The notes beneath the pieces are model-generated. The model was not told the DNA's origin. It did not search any database and saw nothing but the letters and a program-made list of their open reading frames with translations. Positions 7,621-8,280 of a stretch of 8,280 nucleotides of DNA are shown here, in pieces. The stretch is from Anaerolineaceae bacterium. Its GTDB lineage: Bacteria; Chloroflexota; Anaerolineae; Anaerolineales; Anaerolineaceae. The DNA lies in the NCBI GenBank assembly GCA_011620445.1, contig WOZB01000269.1:1-8280 (forward strand), read 5' to 3'. The position numbers and the translations under genes are program-made. Every line of letters starts with the position of its first letter. Within the stretch, counting starts at the first letter, position 1.

Positions 7621-8280
7621 CTAAATATAAAAACTACCATCGGCCACGTAAAGGACCGAACTGGTAATCAGGAACTGCGAGAGATGATATAAAGAGATAA
7701 CCCAAAACCGTACGTTTTTCTGCGTGTAATCGAGCGATTCGAAGGCAAGTAATATGTTTGATGCGACGAACAAGATGGCACCAACCAGTGTCATCGTTGC
7801 TGGAATTAGGGACCAACCCTCGCGCCAAAAACTGTTTATAGCCATAATGAGTGTTGTCAGAAGAAATACACCGTAAATCAGCCCGTATCGAAAATAGGTC
7901 TTCATGTGTGGATCTTTACTTGCGGCAGGTCTGTAAGCCAGCGTTCCAAAAAGGATTACGAGCGCAGGCACCAGAAGTAGGCTTCCCAAAGGAAGCCAGG
8001 GGGTCGGCCATTGGCTATAACCTATCGAGTAAAAGAGATGGGCAAAAGCAAACAGACCCATCCCGATAAAAAAAGTGGTCTTCCTCCAAAAGGCCAAAGC
8101 GATATCGCCAAGAAGTGAAAAACTCAAAGCAATTATAAAATAAAGATAAGGTGGCTCAGTGTCACCCCGCAAACTGAACCAGGCCATAAGCGGCAGAATG
8201 ACCAAAGGTTTGGTAATTTTGTAAAGCTTCATGCGCCTCGTGGCAGCGGCGAACCAGGTGATAAGCGCCAAGAGGACAAA
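7621..8280 (-). CDS. YhhN/TMEM86 family membrane protein, lysoplasmalogenase-like (5' end outside the window)
   Basis: The 219 residues visible form a polytopic membrane protein of the YhhN (TMEM86) family. Studied members cleave the vinyl-ether bond of lysoplasmalogens. Family features are KITKPLVILPL (21-31), SLLGDIALAF (55-64), GMGLFAFAHLFY (73-84), VGAILFVASNILLAF (166-180) and YHLSQFLI (198-205). About eight hydrophobic segments can be drawn, near 1-13, 25-37, 45-64, 70-88, 95-115, 130-151, 158-180 and 192-212. The reading frame is open to the right edge, and residues 1-13 look like the end of a first membrane helix. The start is therefore beyond 8280, and the TTG at 8271 is not a convincing start. 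The second conserved acidic position (normally Ser-Asp in my recollection of the family) reads Ser174-Asn175, which may mean altered or lost hydrolase activity. No clear terminator follows before the promoter at 7440-7468. Confidence 0.83.
   Translation of the reverse strand, partial: FVLLALITWFAAATRRMKLYKITKPLVILPLMAWFSLRGDTEPPYLYFIIALSFSLLGDIALAFWRKTTFFIGMGLFAFAHLFYSIGYSQWPTPWLPLGSLLLVPALVILFGTLAYRPAASKDPHMKTYFRYGLIYGVFLLTTLIMAINSFWREGWSLIPATMTLVGAILFVASNILLAFESLDYTQKNVRFWVISLYHLSQFLITSSVLYVADGSFYI

Overview
The window is a stretch of bacterial chromosome with roughly even base composition. All intact genes lie on the minus strand, so it reads right to left. Gene content and protein style (an iron-sulfur type 5 uracil-DNA glycosylase, a cytoplasmic GH3 beta-glucosidase, a small two-domain S1 protein beside pyrG and eno) suggest a fermentative member of the Chloroflexota, perhaps Anaerolineae. 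That placement is inference: there is no rRNA or other phylogenetic marker here.

Right to left: (1) 7621-8280, a YhhN/TMEM86-type lysoplasmalogenase-like membrane protein whose N-terminus lies beyond the right edge. (2) 7404-7620, an intergenic region with a sigma-70-like promoter (TTGACT, 17 bp, TATACT), a short palindrome in its spacer and a 17-bp tandem direct repeat abutting its -35 box. I see nothing assignable in 7501-7620. (3) 6624-7403, a two-domain S1 RNA-binding protein. (4) A GC-rich hairpin at 6557-6587 just ahead of pyrG, either a leaky terminator or an attenuator. (5) pyrG (CTP synthase, 4880-6526) and eno (enolase, 3518-4819), 60 bp apart. (6) A clear intrinsic terminator at 3471-3500 closes this transcription unit. 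(7) A second unit: GH3 beta-glucosidase (1100-3391) and type 5 uracil-DNA glycosylase (411-1100), whose stop and start overlap in TAATG. (8) On the plus strand, converging on the glycosylase, the relic of an O6-methylguanine-DNA methyltransferase (about 100-392) with a single-base frameshift and no N-terminal half. A hairpin with a T run (46-85) lies immediately upstream of it.

The S1-pyrG-eno group is housekeeping: RNA binding, CTP supply and lower glycolysis. The beta-glucosidase would release glucose from imported oligosaccharides, feeding the pathway that contains enolase. The glycosylase removes uracil and deaminated bases from DNA. No phage, transposon, CRISPR array, tRNA or rRNA is visible, and I see no convincing novel multi-gene system. 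The best leads are the repeat-flanked promoter, the hairpin leader of pyrG, the broken ogt gene and a one-residue insertion in a catalytic loop of enolase.
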